Shown: positions 13,274 to 25,928 of the stretch, piece by piece | How positions within the stretch are numbered: the stretch's first letter is position 1 | Layout of the letters: every line of letters starts with the position of its first letter | NCBI GenBank assembly: GCA_963070105.1 | Contig: OY718803.1 | Span: 5,376,507 to 5,440,506, forward strand | DNA: 64,000 nt | From: Litomosoides sigmodontis | Taxonomy: Eukaryota > Nematoda > Chromadorea > Rhabditida > Onchocercidae | Direction: 5' to 3' | Notes under the pieces: model-generated | What the model was told of the DNA's origin: nothing | Seen by the model: the letters and a program-made list of their open reading frames with translations, nothing else | Database searches by the model: none | Program-made: the position numbers and the translations under genes

Positions 13274-15670
13274 TTATCCATTATCAAAGCGCAAATGCAT
13301 CGATGAAAGCACACCATTGAGCTGGAAATTAAGGAAGCTGTAGAACACAAAACAGATTATAAGAAATTCGTGAGAAATAAGATGCAAACCTGCCGGTTTT
13401 GAGCTGCTTGCGTACGCATAAGAATTGAGCATAAATGTGCACGGACGACTACTTCATCGAATTCTCGGCGACCAAAGGGATTATTGCAACTTGTAGTTGT
13501 ACAAGCACATGGAAATGATGGACGATCCACCTGAAATACGTGGTGGCAACTGGTACAGCAACAAACCACACAGTTAGAAACTAGTAGCATGCATAGCATT
13601 GCTCGAAAATAGTTATGTTTTAATTGCGTGCTCCTTTCCGCTTCATACATTCAAATTAATTGTCCAATTACCCACACTTTCATTTAAATTGATCCACTAT
13701 GATCAAAACCAACAAACTAATATTAGAGAGGTATATATACAATTCAGTGAAAGAATAAAGATCCTTACCAAGCATTCGATACCATTTCTAGAGCACTCAC
13801 ATGTTTCGGGTGAACATGGTAGTACGCCACAAGAACAACCACAATGTCTCCGCTTTTCTCGTATATCATCACAGATCGCTTCATCATTCTTGAAGAAAGC
13901 TTCGGTTTGGTTTAAGAAAACAACAAAGAATATAAATATTTGGAGAAAACGCTTTATAAGATAGCAAACGATATTTTCGTCACTTTATGCAATCATATTA
14001 TATATTAGCAATTACTGGTCATTTGAAACACGATGAAGTACACAGAACTTTAGTATAAAGACCTGAAATAAAGACTAACCACAAATTTTTTAAAACCTGC
14101 CCTCTTCAGCTTGAGTAATCTAATTCTTCGACTAAGCGGATGGAAGTACTTCTTCACTAAGCAAATATTATCTTCCTCTTCTCTTTTTGTCTAAAATCAA
14201 AAAATCAACATACGAGGATCATGATATGATCGTGGACATATTAAACAAAGTTTCCTCCCTTATAATCTTGAAAACATACGTTGTCAACTTTTCCTTCTAT
14301 AGTTTCCACTATATTTGTTGAAGATGTTCTTTCCGATGTTCTTGACTCTATCCTATCCTCATTTGCAGTCGCTCTCGCTTTTGGCAACGTTTGAATGCTC
14401 CGTCCGCAATTGTTTCTTCGCTGTTTTGCTACTGCAGAATTTTTGTCAGAAGCATTACAGTACTTTCGTTTATGCCTAGACGGCATTGTGCACACTTGCT
14501 CAACCAAACTTTTTTCAGACAGTTTTTCGTCTTGCGACTAAAAAAGAAAGATGTCGACTATGGTAACAACTAAAATTTAAAATTCAAATATCAAAACCTA
14601 AACCAATCAAGCACTAACGAGTAGAAGCTGATGCCACATCCTTCACATATAGATAAAAAAGTCGATGTACTCTAAATGGTCCGTATACCCGGCATTGCAA
14701 AAATGAATATTTTTAAAAGATTGAAAAAGATGATAAAAAGAAATTTTAATATGAATAGAACAAAATAACAAAAACCTTAGTTATGCCATCATTAGTTATT
14801 TCACTGCGGAGCGTAACTTCACTTGTATCAAAATGTTTCTTCTGCATTCCTGCAATTAAAACATTAAAGGATTGAAGAAATTAACAAAAGCAGAGATAAC
14901 TTTCATTTAAGAACAAACATAAAAGTCTGATTTTCTGATAAAAGAGAAACCGTAAGCTACATATGAATATTTTAGGGACCACATAAATCATAATTTTCAG
15001 ATAAGACAAAAGGATTATCCAAATGTTCTTCAACCAAACCGAGTGCGAATCCACCAGATGATGGAACAACATCAAATCCTTGTGTTCTCTCGAAAAGATA
15101 GACCTTCACATTTTCAAATCGTACTCCTTTCTTGCGCCTACAAATAACGGCTTTTTTCTTCGAAAGCAATAATAAGTCCCTAATATTTCTTATAATAAGG
15201 AAACACGATGCAAACAATTAAGATTAATGAATACCACTTGTACTGCAAAATGTCTTCTATTATCTTGGGATTTCAAAATGCTGAGATCATTTGTAGAGAA
15301 TAACCCACTCATCGGTTTTACATTTCACGATAACCTACGCTAAATTCAATATAGGTTTTGAATCAAATATGATGCAAGCAAAAGAAAAACCTTCCTGAAA
15401 TAAAACAATGTTTACCTGGTCACGCTGTTACTGCCGTACTTAGTAAATGACATCATCTTTGTATATCTTAATTTGAACAATAAACACCATCATAAGAAGG
15501 ATCTTTTCACAAATATATCACGAAAACTTTTTGTTTTATTAATGAAATTTTAAAGGATTTCACCTTTCTTTCCTTCTTGGATTGTTGCTTCTATCACTCT
15601 GTTCATAAGCATTGCTTGAGTTAGCACCCAAATTTGAGTACCCTCTCGAAACCAACTCCTTCCCGTTCAT
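13274..15670 (-). CDS. CSRNP/AXUD1-family cysteine/serine-rich nuclear protein (332 aa, 8 exons)
   Basis: Nuclear protein of the CSRNP family; vertebrate members are reported as transcriptional activators, and fly Axud1 acts in growth and apoptosis. Exons on the minus strand: 15564-15670, 15040-15179, 14776-14849, 14280-14537, 14080-14190, 13769-13888, 13390-13530, 13274-13321; they sum to 999 nt. The conserved CSRNP_N blocks are in order: a basic run then VRFENVKVYLFERTQGFDVVPSSGG (about residues 50-75), a GMQKKHF box, a long basic/serine-rich variable exon (14280-14537), the PLSRRIRLLKLKRAG box, then the cysteine-rich core HCGCSCGVLPCSPETCEC (about residues 248-265) and VDRPSFPCAC...GRREFDEVVVRAH. 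The protein stops soon after the cysteine core, so it lacks the long acidic C-terminal half of vertebrate members. Confidence 0.9.
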
Positions 15671-16599
15671 TTCAACGAGCTGGAAAACTGAAATCCAAAT
15701 AAATCACAGAATTAGAACTCAATGCTTAGGACATTCCCAACAATACATTTAGTCAATGAAGGTTATTATAATTCGAGTAGTACCACGAAGAGTACAAATG
15801 AAGCAAACATGTAAACTCTCCGAGTAACCATCGCATCAAATTGGCATGTGTTTTACCACAAAGAAAAATTGAAGTTTTGCGCAACTCGAACTCAACCCTT
15901 TCCAATAAATCTCATGACGTGAACAATAATGAATGACAATAATTCATTCTCACGACGCGGTTGTCTGTTAGCTATGCTGTGCCGTCTTTCTGGTTATGGC
16001 GGCGTTTCACGAAGAGTACGTCACCTTCGACGCCGACATTGGATAGCATTGGAGTACGGAAACTGAAGGAATGATTGATCACTCGCGGAAGTGAACTTCT
16101 TAGGTTCAAGGAACGTACTACAGAGAGCTGTTAGTCGTAATCTTTGCTCCTTACAAAGTAACAAGTAGCTGTGAAAGCATTAGGTGCTGTAGGGCACTCC
16201 TCGCTATCGATATGTGCTCCAGGTAGGATACAGATGGGGTAGGTGATCTTCGTTCTCTCTAAGGTACGTGAAGGATTTACAATCACGTGCAATAACGGGC
16301 CGCGGGAAATCTCAACGATGATTTGAATGTCTCTAAAAGTGTCTAATAACTCTTTGTACCGAATTCCTCAGATCTTTATGGTTTGTTTACACATGAAAGA
16401 CTTTAAACGAAATCTTAGTTGAAATAAGGTAGTCAGTTTTTGTCAATTAAGATTGGAAGAATATCGGCTATTTCAACGCAATGAAACGGTATGAGAAATC
16501 TTGACGGATTCTGATTTTACTTCATAGAGCAAACTAATACATATGTATTGGGTATTATAATCAATAAGAAAGTACTGATGTTCATACGCATCAAATATC
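15671..16599. other. Intergenic region between KATNIP-like and CSRNP genes
   Basis: About 0.9 kb without a supported gene. It includes a GC-richer stretch (about 15950-16320) that may hold CSRNP promoter elements. No long open frame of interest was seen. Confidence 0.4.
15681..15690 (-). promoter_or_regulatory. Candidate spliced-leader acceptor for the CSRNP gene
   Basis: On the minus strand a GATTTCAG/TTTTCCAG pair sits 10-17 bases before the ATG at 15670. This is the usual position of a nematode trans-splice site. No spliced-leader evidence is available from DNA alone. Confidence 0.4.
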
Positions 16600-19500
16600 T
16601 CATTCTTCTCGTAATGGCACCGATAGTACGCCAGTTTTATGCGGTGTACTTTGCGGTACCTCACCACTGAACACAATCAAATCATCAACCGATATCTGCA
16701 AAATTCCATACGAGTATGTATGCGGACTGAATTTTTTGAAAAGCTGTTGTTCAGAAATATCTTTGTTCTCGGATACCTTTAAGTATATTTAAAGCAATTC
16801 TGTTTGAAAATATATTTAAGACATAATAAAAGCTATTGTTACATTTTGCCCTTGATCTCATGAGCTTTGGGAAAATGAATCGATTTGAAATTATTTCCTG
16901 ATTTATAAAACAAACTGTGATAAGTTGCGCTCCACGTTCCGGCGTCTTCCGATAATTGTATACATTGATATGTGACACGTATGTTGGAATGTCAAATACA
17001 ACAAATACCCTTGCACAGCGATTAGGTAAGATTGGTGTCAACCACATATGCGATGGACTAAAATCCACAGTGCGGTTCACTCGTTAGGTGACAAACTATA
17101 TAAGGACTTGAGACAGATGCTTTTTTTTTAAAATTAATATCTCATTTTTAGAATTATATGGTTTGTGGAACTGCTAAAGCACCACATAATTTGATCGAGA
17201 GGAAGAACGGAGAATGCAAACTTTTCGGTGTCATTGCAACCATCGATAAGCTTATCGCTTGTTCGTGGATCATCGTTGACATTCGGCAATATATTTACAC
17301 TCTCCGGGAATGCTGCTAAATCTATAAAATTGCATTTCTAATTGTTTTACGTTTGGTAATGTAATGAAAGCTCATGGAACAAGTGGTCATTCTAATACTG
17401 CGAGGAGAATTATTAATTAATGTTTGTGTAATTATTATATGGAAGTCAGGTCAAAGAGATAATATCATGCATATCAGTGGTCACTATTATATCTTCGTAT
17501 AAGCAAACTTTGAGGGAGAAGGTTGATGAGCTCCTCGCGATGATTATAAAATTCAATTCCGTTAAGACCAATGTAGTATTCGTCACCCCAACTGCAATGT
17601 AACCGCAACTGATATGTAACTGCAAGACATGACTTTTTACAAGTGACAACTGTGTGACATACCAAGCCATTCCACTTCATTTCAAAATTTCGGCAAATTA
17701 TTCAGAAAGAAAGGTGTTATTAATAAAAATTTTGTAAGGTTATATTACTGGAAAAGATGTGCCATCCATTACTAACATCCATTAATAGACTGTGTTTGCG
17801 GTCTGGATATAGGCTTATAAAGCATGCATTTATTGAAAATGATATCTTGTACGTAATCGAAGTGAATAAATCCTGAAAGTTCCAATTGAAGTAAAAAAGA
17901 AATCTTCAAACGTCTGTGCGCAAAGATTTAAAAGCTACTTAAACGAGCATAGAAGTCTACCGAAGACTTGAGAGGTGAAAAGAAAAGGGAGAAGATAACC
18001 CAAGTATCCTTGAGAACTTTATTCGTCTCAGTAACGGATTGACATATATCAAAGAAGTGCGAAACTGTGACTGAAAAGAGGAAGAAGTGCCTGGAGCTTT
18101 CCTTAGAAGTATAGGCCCTTGAAGTGTCCTGCCATTTAAATAGATTTGGATGGAACGCACTCCTGCATATGACATTTCCGGCGAAGCATTGTAATTCCAC
18201 ACGCAGATACCTGACAGATGAATTCATTTATGAGTGGAATAAAATCAGATGCAACCAACGACCTACTCCTCTAGTAAATTTACCATTTCTTTTAGATTTC
18301 AAGGGCGATTGCATATTTGAATTTCGAAGTTTGATGCAACGCCCTAGTCTTGTTTACGTCTGTAATTGTGAAAATGTGGGAACGTTCTATTCTTATTATA
18401 CCGTCCGTATAAAATTCTTCATACACCTGAATTAAAGCACCTGAAGAGATAATGGGTTCCACAAACGTCACTGTTATTCGTGTTGGCGGTGAATTCCGTG
18501 AATACGACGAAAGCCACATATCCTCTCTGTTCCTTGTTAAATTCCTCCCATTCAATAATCCAAAATTTGCATTTTATTAGCTTACAAATTATAGAACACA
18601 CTATGAACAGGTTGTCACAGATACAACTAGTAAATTCGGTGAAGAAGAAACGCAATACTTTATAACCACTGTTATGAACAGATTTTCATCCCCTTATCCA
18701 GCGAACTTTAAAAAAGCTTTTAATTTCTGAAATAATTTGCTAATTTGAAAATTCGAAATACTCGGTAAGCACTAGTGAAACGTATTGGAATTACTCTTAC
18801 GCTCAATATAGTTGGGAGATATCAGATACAGTTTTTTTTTTCGATTATTACACATTGTTATTGCTATCCGTTTTAATAAATGTTACTTAACACAAGTAAC
18901 GACATGGCAAAAACCTGTAAGAAGTTTGCGTGGCACTGGATGTTGTTATACTGCAATCCAAGTGATTCAAAACGACACCACGTGGACCAAGAAATTGTAA
19001 GCCTGTTAAGCCGATGCAATCCGGCGCACCCCAGTTTTCCAGAAGTTCCATATGAAATACTGAAAGAATATTCCTGGAGTAGAAGCTAAATTTAAAAAAA
19101 GCTCTATAGACTTGAAAGGTTGAAATAAAACTGTTATGAAATAGCAAACCGTTAGGAAAGAAAGCACTGGGCATTTGTGCATTACTTTAGGCACGTTATT
19201 TACTAGATTAATTTACTGAAAGTTCAAAGCTGTTATAGATTTAGGAGTGAGGTAGAGGGAAGTTTGATCAGCTTACCTTTAAGTAAGGGCAGGCCATTAT
19301 CTCCTTGTTCTGCTTCCATCTTATCATTTTCAACCTGATCATCTCTTTCTCTACTCCAAATACATCTTGGAATAATTTCCTCATCAGCATCAGTATCTGT
19401 CGATCTTTGATCACCGGATCGTACTGTACTCCGAAGTCGAGGTCTCCGATCGCCAGTGGCTGGTCTGAGAGTACTTGGCGCATCTGTCATTCCCATTCTC

Positions 19501-19982
19501 GATGGTACTTCAATTGTAGAAAAAATTGCAAGTGATTCCTCTGAATTTAATGTTTTTTAAGGCAGTCGCAAAATTAATAAACTTCAATTTTGCTTTTCAA
19601 ATATTTTGTTAAGCCAAAGACATCTCAAATTAACAATCACATTTTCTTGAAGTTAACAGCAAAGACTAAAATTAAACTAAATCAAATTCGCCTTGCTCAA
19701 TAGCAATAGCAAATGTTCCACAATAAAACATATTAATGCTATTAATTTCGTCAAATAGTCAAATTAACAGTAAACAACGAATAGCCGAACGCACGGATAC
19801 TTTTGATTCGAAAATATTAAAACAAACACCTTCAATATCGTTGGCTAATTCATGAAAATCCAAAGCATTTCGTGTTATCTCATCTCTTTGCAAGCATTTA
19901 TCATTTTCAGCGATCAGCTCCAATATACTATCATTTGTTGTAAACAGAATTGTCTAAATTATTTTGATATTAATAATATCAC

Positions 19983-20019
<37 letters not shown>

Positions 20020-20916
20020 TCAACTTTAATCCATCCATTCGTAATGTATCGGTGATTTTAAATACACATAATTTCATCTGACCCGTGTAACTTAAAAAAT
20101 ATTTGAATAAAATGAACAATCGGCACATTTCTGCATAGTTACACGAATAGAAAGAAACTGACATCACCCATGGATGCCTCTTCACTTTCAAAAGTAAAAG
20201 CACATGACATTTCACCATGGAAGATTGTCTGGCCATCCAATTCGATGCGAAGATCGTGCACGCCACGCAGTGCGTGAACGCGTGATTCGTTGTAGTTCTA
20301 CAAAAGCCTTCTTCTTTAATTTTGACTGAATTGTATTGACAAAAGAACAGAAAAATCATACCCAAATTCGGATCATCGCAATACTTTCCTGTTCCTTGAG
20401 ACGAACTTCAATATAAAGTAATTCTGTCAAATTGTCGTATCTAAAACTGTCACACTAAAATAATATTTATGTTAACGTACGATATAAGATATATTTCAGT
20501 AGGTATGCATAACCTAGCAGACCACATTTTACGTGGGTCATTGGTCCACGGGTTTGCCTCTCCATTATTGAATACGTTATCCAAAGAGCCACGCGTTGCG
20601 GTTGCATTTGTTTTCATCTATAACTTCATTTCGTCACAACAAGAATTCGTTGCAAATATTTTTCAGTTCGATCCAGTAATTGCTATTCTCTACGGGTCAG
20701 ACATTGGCAGTTATATCATCTGCGGAATGAAGGACTGTTTTGGGAAAGAGAAATCAAAATTTAATATTTCATACTTTGTCGATCAGAGGTCTTTCACCAA
20801 ACGCATTGAATAGCTCGATAGCATTAAGACCAATGAAGTGAGGGTCGTCCCAAGGGCTGCACAGTATGAATCGGATGAGCTCACCTCGCGGAAGTTCCGG
20901 AATTGCAAAAGGATGT
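16600..20916 (-). CDS. KATNIP (KIAA0556)-like ciliary basal-body protein; 5' end unresolved
   Basis: KATNIP is a microtubule/katanin-associated protein at ciliary basal bodies. Exons I trust: 20775-20916, 20481-20617, 20362-20446, 20168-20297, 19277-19540, 18915-19059, an exon ending at 18441, an exon starting at 18210, 17509-17619, 17222-17321, 16916-17057, and 16600-16695 with the stop. The family's repeating DUF4457 modules are obvious. Each has a WGD/GxNGIE-like strip (PWDDPHFIGLNAIELF; NWGAPDCIGLTGLQFLGP; SWGDEYYIGLNGIEFY), a DG-N-MW strip (WTNDPRKMW; LTRNREDMW; HMWLTPILPN) and a WNY or YNYRK strip (RIWNYNESR; VWNYNASPEMSYAGVR; YNYRKTPERG). Three modules are present, the first two separated by a charged, probably disordered exon (19277-19540). 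The first recognised exon starts in phase 2, so coding sequence continues upstream. A small ATG exon at 21138 was considered but has no phase-2 donor. Junctions around 18.0-18.6 kb are uncertain. Confidence 0.85.
19983..20021. repeat. (CT)n microsatellite
   Basis: About 39 bases of CT repeats with one G interruption, in an intron of the KATNIP-like gene. It is read as (GA)n on the coding strand. Confidence 0.95.
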
Positions 20917-22065
20917 CTTAAATTATGCCGAAATCAGATCATATGAAAAGACACCGACAGTCTATATGCCTACCTGCTCATCGCTTTTCATCTTTCCTTC
21001 TTCATTTCAAGCATTAAGCTAAAATTTCTCACTATAATTTGCTAAAATGGAACTACTTGAGCCACATGTGCTAAATAGGAAGAAGACACACTCTTCGCCT
21101 GATCCATTGCAATCCGACGAGTTCACACTTTTCGACATCTTTTATTTCAGAATTCTCAATTTGCAACGAAATAAAGGAAGTTTGAATAGCACGTCATTTC
21201 ACTGAAACGGTTGGAGGATGCAGTTCTCATCTTGCAGTTTAAATCATATGAAAAAATTCAAGATATATTGGGATCACTTCGTCTTAGATTTTCAAGCGAC
21301 GGATGACTAAAAAGATGCGTCATTCTATAAATGCGGTCTTCTGACATGTGATGTGTTATTAGCCTAATTAATTCCCTACTAAGACAGATTGATCAATCAC
21401 TCTGTTGTGCTGGTAAGAAGGGAAGATGTTTATTGGAAAATGAGAAAAGCGTTTCGGAATACAGTGGAAGTGGAATATGCCACACACAACATGTTGCCAT
21501 GGACACCTTGGTGAAGCACTTGAAATTTAAATTCACCCCACTACTTTCCTTTTCCCTTAACTTTGCCCTTTCCTCTTACGAGAGAAAAATCCATTCGCAA
21601 TCTGTTTATGCATATTTTCAAAATGCGACACAACCAAGCACGCAACCCTATGTAGAGCTAAAACTTATATGCAGGACAGGTCTCTCTGTCTTTAGCGCCA
21701 TTTAATACTAGCAGTTTGAAACATCTGATTAAATGGAATTTGCTTCTCATCAAAGCTGTAAGATGCGAAGTTTTTCTCTTCTGAGCACACCACTATGACC
21801 GATGAATTGTGTGCCAACACTGTTCCATCAACGATTTACTTCATCACTGGGTGGATAGAAAGCAGAATAATTTAATAATTAATCCTATATTGTGGAGATT
21901 GTTTAAGGCAACATGAAATAATAAGCGTGCGGCAATGGCCTGCCTACGCAGCCGCATTTCCTCTTAAAAACTGAAAGCACGAAAATCAAGTTTCATGACT
22001 GGAAAAAAAACAAAACACGAGAAAATTCAATTAGATCACATCTCATCTCCTGAATTCGGCTGTTT
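20917..22065. other. Region upstream of recognised KATNIP-like exons
   Basis: Missing 5' exons of the KATNIP-like gene should lie here or beyond. A minus-strand ATG at 21138 opens a short serine-rich frame, but its donors do not fit the phase of the next exon. The + strand open frame 21433-21705 shows no domain. Confidence 0.35.
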
Positions 22066-23041
22066 TTAGCAGTTAGATCCTCTGCAGAGCGGCTCCACAT
22101 AAACCCGAATAAACGGCTCTTCATAAACTTCCTCTACATTTCGTTCCTCCAAGGTTCCGTTCATATTCGGTTGCAGTTCCAGATCCTTTTTCAGTCCTCC
22201 ATCATTTGGCAAATTATCTTTTGTTGTTGTAGCATGTTCCAGTAACTGAATCTTTGACTTGGCAGTCGGTGATGCAACGAACTTTCCGAACATTGACTAA
22301 ATTTCGAAAGTTGTAATTCATATGCTATGATTAAAGTCAAAAGGTTTCATTCAGGTTAATTGTATTGGCAATTTTTCAAGCTTTCTAAACCCATACTCAA
22401 TTTTTCACAAAATTTCAACTCTGACCTCTAATATCTGAATGGGGAAGTAGTAAATTCGCTTACGAAACATTTCAAGCAAAGTTTTTCAAGTGTGGAAAAA
22501 TAAAAAGTTTACCTGGCTTTTTTTGGGATTTTTATCCTTTTTCTCCCATCCTGTTAATGTCAAATAAACAGTCAGCTCATCAGGATCGGTACTGGTGAGG
22601 AACGGTGGTGGCTCAGGCTTATTTCCCTGCATTATCACTTGTTGACGTAACATACTGTTGCCTTTACCGTCGCCATTCTGCTCCCTCACGTATCTAGCAT
22701 GTTCGAGCTCTCGCCATCGATAAAGCACTTCGGTCGGCAAAACATTTCCATTCGATTTTTCCGTCCATTTCTTTTCGTAATCTACGATATGATATAAGCA
22801 ACGGCTCTTTCATGTCATTTTGCTCGAAAACAAACTTCACAAGAAAGCACTCATTGCTCACTTACAAAATTCACTCAACGCAACAGCACACAAATTGAGG
22901 AGGATGTCTGAGGTCCTGCTGTTTTAAGTTGGAAAGGATGGGAGGAGAAAAATGCTACTAACCGTTAGCTCCGTCATCGATAAATCGTCCAAGTACGACC
23001 AGTGATGAGTTGGCGAGTAAAACAAGCAATGCAAACAACAT
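22066..23041 (-). CDS. Orphan secreted protein (192 aa, 3 exons)
   Basis: Not recognised. Exons on the minus strand: 22963-23041, 22513-22781, 22066-22296; they sum to 579 nt with matching phases. The N-terminus is a clear signal peptide (MLFALLVLLANSSLVVLG) and there is no later membrane span. The mature part is hydrophilic: a charged segment (YRWRELEHARYVREQNGDG), a proline-rich turn (KPEPPPF), a short hydrophobic strand (DELTVYLTLTGWEKKDK), then an acidic C-terminal third. The only cysteines of the mature protein are the pair in the last six residues (CRGSNC), which could form a small terminal loop or pair between chains. A TTTTTCAG acceptor at 23057-23064 lies 15 bases before the ATG, fitting trans-splicing. 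No dibasic-flanked amidated repeats were seen, so a classic neuropeptide precursor is unlikely. Confidence 0.75.
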
Positions 23042-23969
23042 GGATTTCTCACTTCGCTGAAAAACGAAGATGAGAAACACGAAAGAATTGCACACTGGAA
23101 AAGAGGGCCATTAATTAATCGACAACGGTCATTAATCAGGCTAGAACACTCTTACTTTAATTTAAAATTGTGCCTTCCGGTGCAGCAAGAGGAATGGTAA
23201 TGAAATGAGCAATCAATTTCATTTTCGTTTTCCAAGCGAAGGAGGAGAAAGCAAGAATACCTTGCAACATCTCACTGAGTCCATTCGGTTGACATATTTC
23301 AAAATATGTTGCACTCACCGCTGTTAGCAATGAGAAATGTCGAAAATTTCAACATTCAAAAGCTGTGGCGTTGGAGGGGAAGCCTGGAATTACTGGGCAA
23401 ACGGAATTATCGATTGAAGAAGTTTCGGTTTCAGTGTGGAAGTGTGGAAAGAATGGCATGGCATGGCTTGAAAAGGCAGAACGAAGTGAGTAGCGTTGTT
23501 GTTCTTGTTGTTTCCACACGACAACTGGCCGTTGATGATGACGATGATTGAACTGGATGAAATGATGATGAAACTGAGGAATGTAACTTCGCCTACACAC
23601 TATGTGGTGAGAAGGAAGAGAGAGAGAAGGAGAGAAAGAGAGAGAGAGAGAAGAACAATCTGAAGTTTGGGATTTTCGCAGAGCTCATTTATTTCACTTG
23701 TACATAATTACAAAAGCGTAATTTCTCTCTGCAAACAGTTAAATTCCATCCGCGATCGTCTTCACTGCTCGGCCTTTCTCACTGTCATACAGCACGCTTG
23801 ACCTTTTCAAATGCAAAAAATTGAAAATTTAACCTGATTTTTGGAGTTATAGGTAACAAATTATTAATAACGCAATGATATAATAGTGATACTAATAATA
23901 TGGATAGTAATAATGGTGAAAATAAATAATAGTAAGAGCAATAAAGTGATGAAATTTAAATGACTCTGG
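23042..23969. other. Intergenic region with (GA)n tract
   Basis: Separates the two orphan minus-strand genes. It holds a GA-rich microsatellite near 23611-23652. The opposing open frames at 23306-23551 and 23349-23600 overlap each other and match no family. Confidence 0.45.
23611..23652. repeat. (GA)n microsatellite, imperfect
   Basis: GAAGGAAGAGAGAGAG-type repeat with small interruptions, about 40 bases, in non-coding DNA upstream of the orphan secreted gene. Confidence 0.9.
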
Positions 23970-25928
23970 CTAGTGGTTGTTATCTGAGCTCGTACTGCTA
24001 TTGAAAGAACTTGAATCGATCTCTTCAGATGACTGTCTTCGTTCGGAAAGCTGCTGTGTCTTTTCCGTTTTCTCTGGGAAATACTGCTGCACTTGCTGCA
24101 AAATTCTCTTGAAAAACTAACTTCTTGCAACCGAATTTTCCCTGCTCGTTAGCAGCAATTCGAAAGCTTTCAAAAGTTGGTAGAATGGGACAGTGGCCAG
24201 TGGCCAGTGGCAGGCTTCATGCTGTTTTGCCGTGCAGGACAACCTCATGCAATGTAACTAACTTTATAAAATGCGCTTAGTTCTTTCCTCTCCAATTGGA
24301 AGTCCTTGTTAGCTTGTCGATTGATGCGCTTGTGAATTTCTTCCAATTGATTTCCTTTCAAGCATACCTCTTCCTTCCTCTCTCTCTTTCCTTCCTCTTT
24401 CTAGAGACTGCTTTCTTTGTTTTAAAAAACAAATTATTTTTTACCAATGTTGTCTAAGTTGACGTTTGTTTAATTCAAAAAAAAATGTCTTCACAGATAG
24501 ACAGAAGAAAAGTGCTACAATTCTGGTTGAGATTTCTTCCGCAATAACATCAGCTATCTCATCTTGGTTATGAAGATCAAAACGAATATCTGGTGCTCTC
24601 TGTCTGTTGAAAGTTGTCTTGAAAATGAGGATCAAACGCTTCTAGATTTGAAATTTGAAGTTAATTAATAGGGACATTTTAGGTCAGTTTAGAATAGGAA
24701 GAATTTGAGTTGCACTTTTGTTTGGCTGGTTCGTTCATTTGTTGGAGCGGTATGGTCCGTCATTTCATTTAGCTTTCTGGAAGATGTTTTTAGAGATTTC
24801 TGCTCGTATTGCTGCTGTTGTTGTTGCTGTTGCCCTGGCTCTTCTTGCTTTTGTTTTATTCCTCTTTCTTCCCTTCCACAGTAGTAGTATGTTCCGACTG
24901 TGATTGCTATGGCAATAGTGACCGTTGTAACAATTATTATAATAAACCACTTCATTCTTGACTTCGTATCATCCTTTTTGTCTGTAGTAGTACTGGTAGT
25001 AGTAGTAGCTGAATGATGAAGGACTGAATGGCTGATTGTTGTAACTGTTAAGAATCATTTAATGATATTTCGCTAGTTATCGATTTCAAATAATCCTACA
25101 ACTCGTTAGTAGCAGCTGCATTTGGAACAGTATCCGTCTGCCTACCTAGTATGATTGAAAATAATTACTTTCAGTACAGTCGATTAAAAGCCATTTCACA
25201 GTTTCTTCATTTACATCGCCAGCGACACTTATTTCACATAATTCATAAGGCTGAAAGTGTATTAGTGAAACTTTACACGAACCCCTTAATTTACACTGTC
25301 TTTCTTACCATTCCAAGCATTTCTTCTTCATAATGCTCAGCAGCAGCAGCAGTAGCAATGATGATGCGTATGTTCAGTTCTTCTGGGATCGTTTTGGCAT
25401 ATTTGACAATCTCCATCAGTTCTTTACTGCACTCTGAGCTTGGACTCAAAATTCTCAGATGGTTAATCTCTGTGTAGAAATACGCTTCTTTTGATATACA
25501 CTGCTCTAAATCCTTCCTATTGAATGCCTGTAATTATCCGAAAATTTTAGACATATTCGATTAATTTCGTTAAATGGTGGGAAATTTTTGTTTTTTTTCC
25601 TAAACTTTCTTTTTCGCTCCAAGTATAGAAGAATTCGGAAGCTACAAATATAAGTCTTGCTGTAAACATCTTTTCCCAAATGTCTTATCGAATCAGTTGG
25701 AAAGAACACTAAATTATTTTGCTACTGCATGTGGAGGTAGGTATTCTTTATTCTTAATTGCAAAGCATCTGTGATTATGAAATTTTCAGATGCAAAGTTT
25801 GCTTTAATTCCATGATCAGGTCTTCTTCCGCCCTAATTCATCCTCAAAAGGCTTACAGTTATTCGAACTCCAAGTTGATGATGAGCATCAGCTAAAACGA
25901 CTATCATCAAAATATGAAACAGCCGCAT
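23970..25928 (-). CDS. Orphan type I single-pass membrane protein with poly-Q cytoplasmic tail (295 aa, 6 exons)
   Basis: Not recognised. Exons on the minus strand: 25857-25928, 25309-25527, 25103-25145, 24716-25044, 24519-24617, 23970-24095; they sum to 888 nt and all junctions keep phase. Order: signal peptide (MRLFHILMIVVLADAHH); an ectodomain of about 90 residues with two cysteines (DLEQCISKEAY, SSECSKELMEI) and an alanine run; a Thr/Ser-rich stalk (about residues 113-133) likely to carry O-glycans; one transmembrane helix (about 145-168, WFIIIIVTTVTIAIAITVG); then a basic tail with eight glutamines, a short segment APDIRFDLHNQDEIADVIAE, and a Ser-rich acidic C-terminus. The layout suggests a small cell-surface receptor or adhesion protein; this is inference. 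The 43-nt exon at 25103-25145 is chosen because only it links the phases on both sides; it is the weakest part. Confidence 0.65.

Noticed and set aside
21000..21138. Minus-strand ATG frame as first exon of the KATNIP-like gene
   Set aside because: No donor in this frame gives the phase 2 needed by the next recognised exon at 20916.
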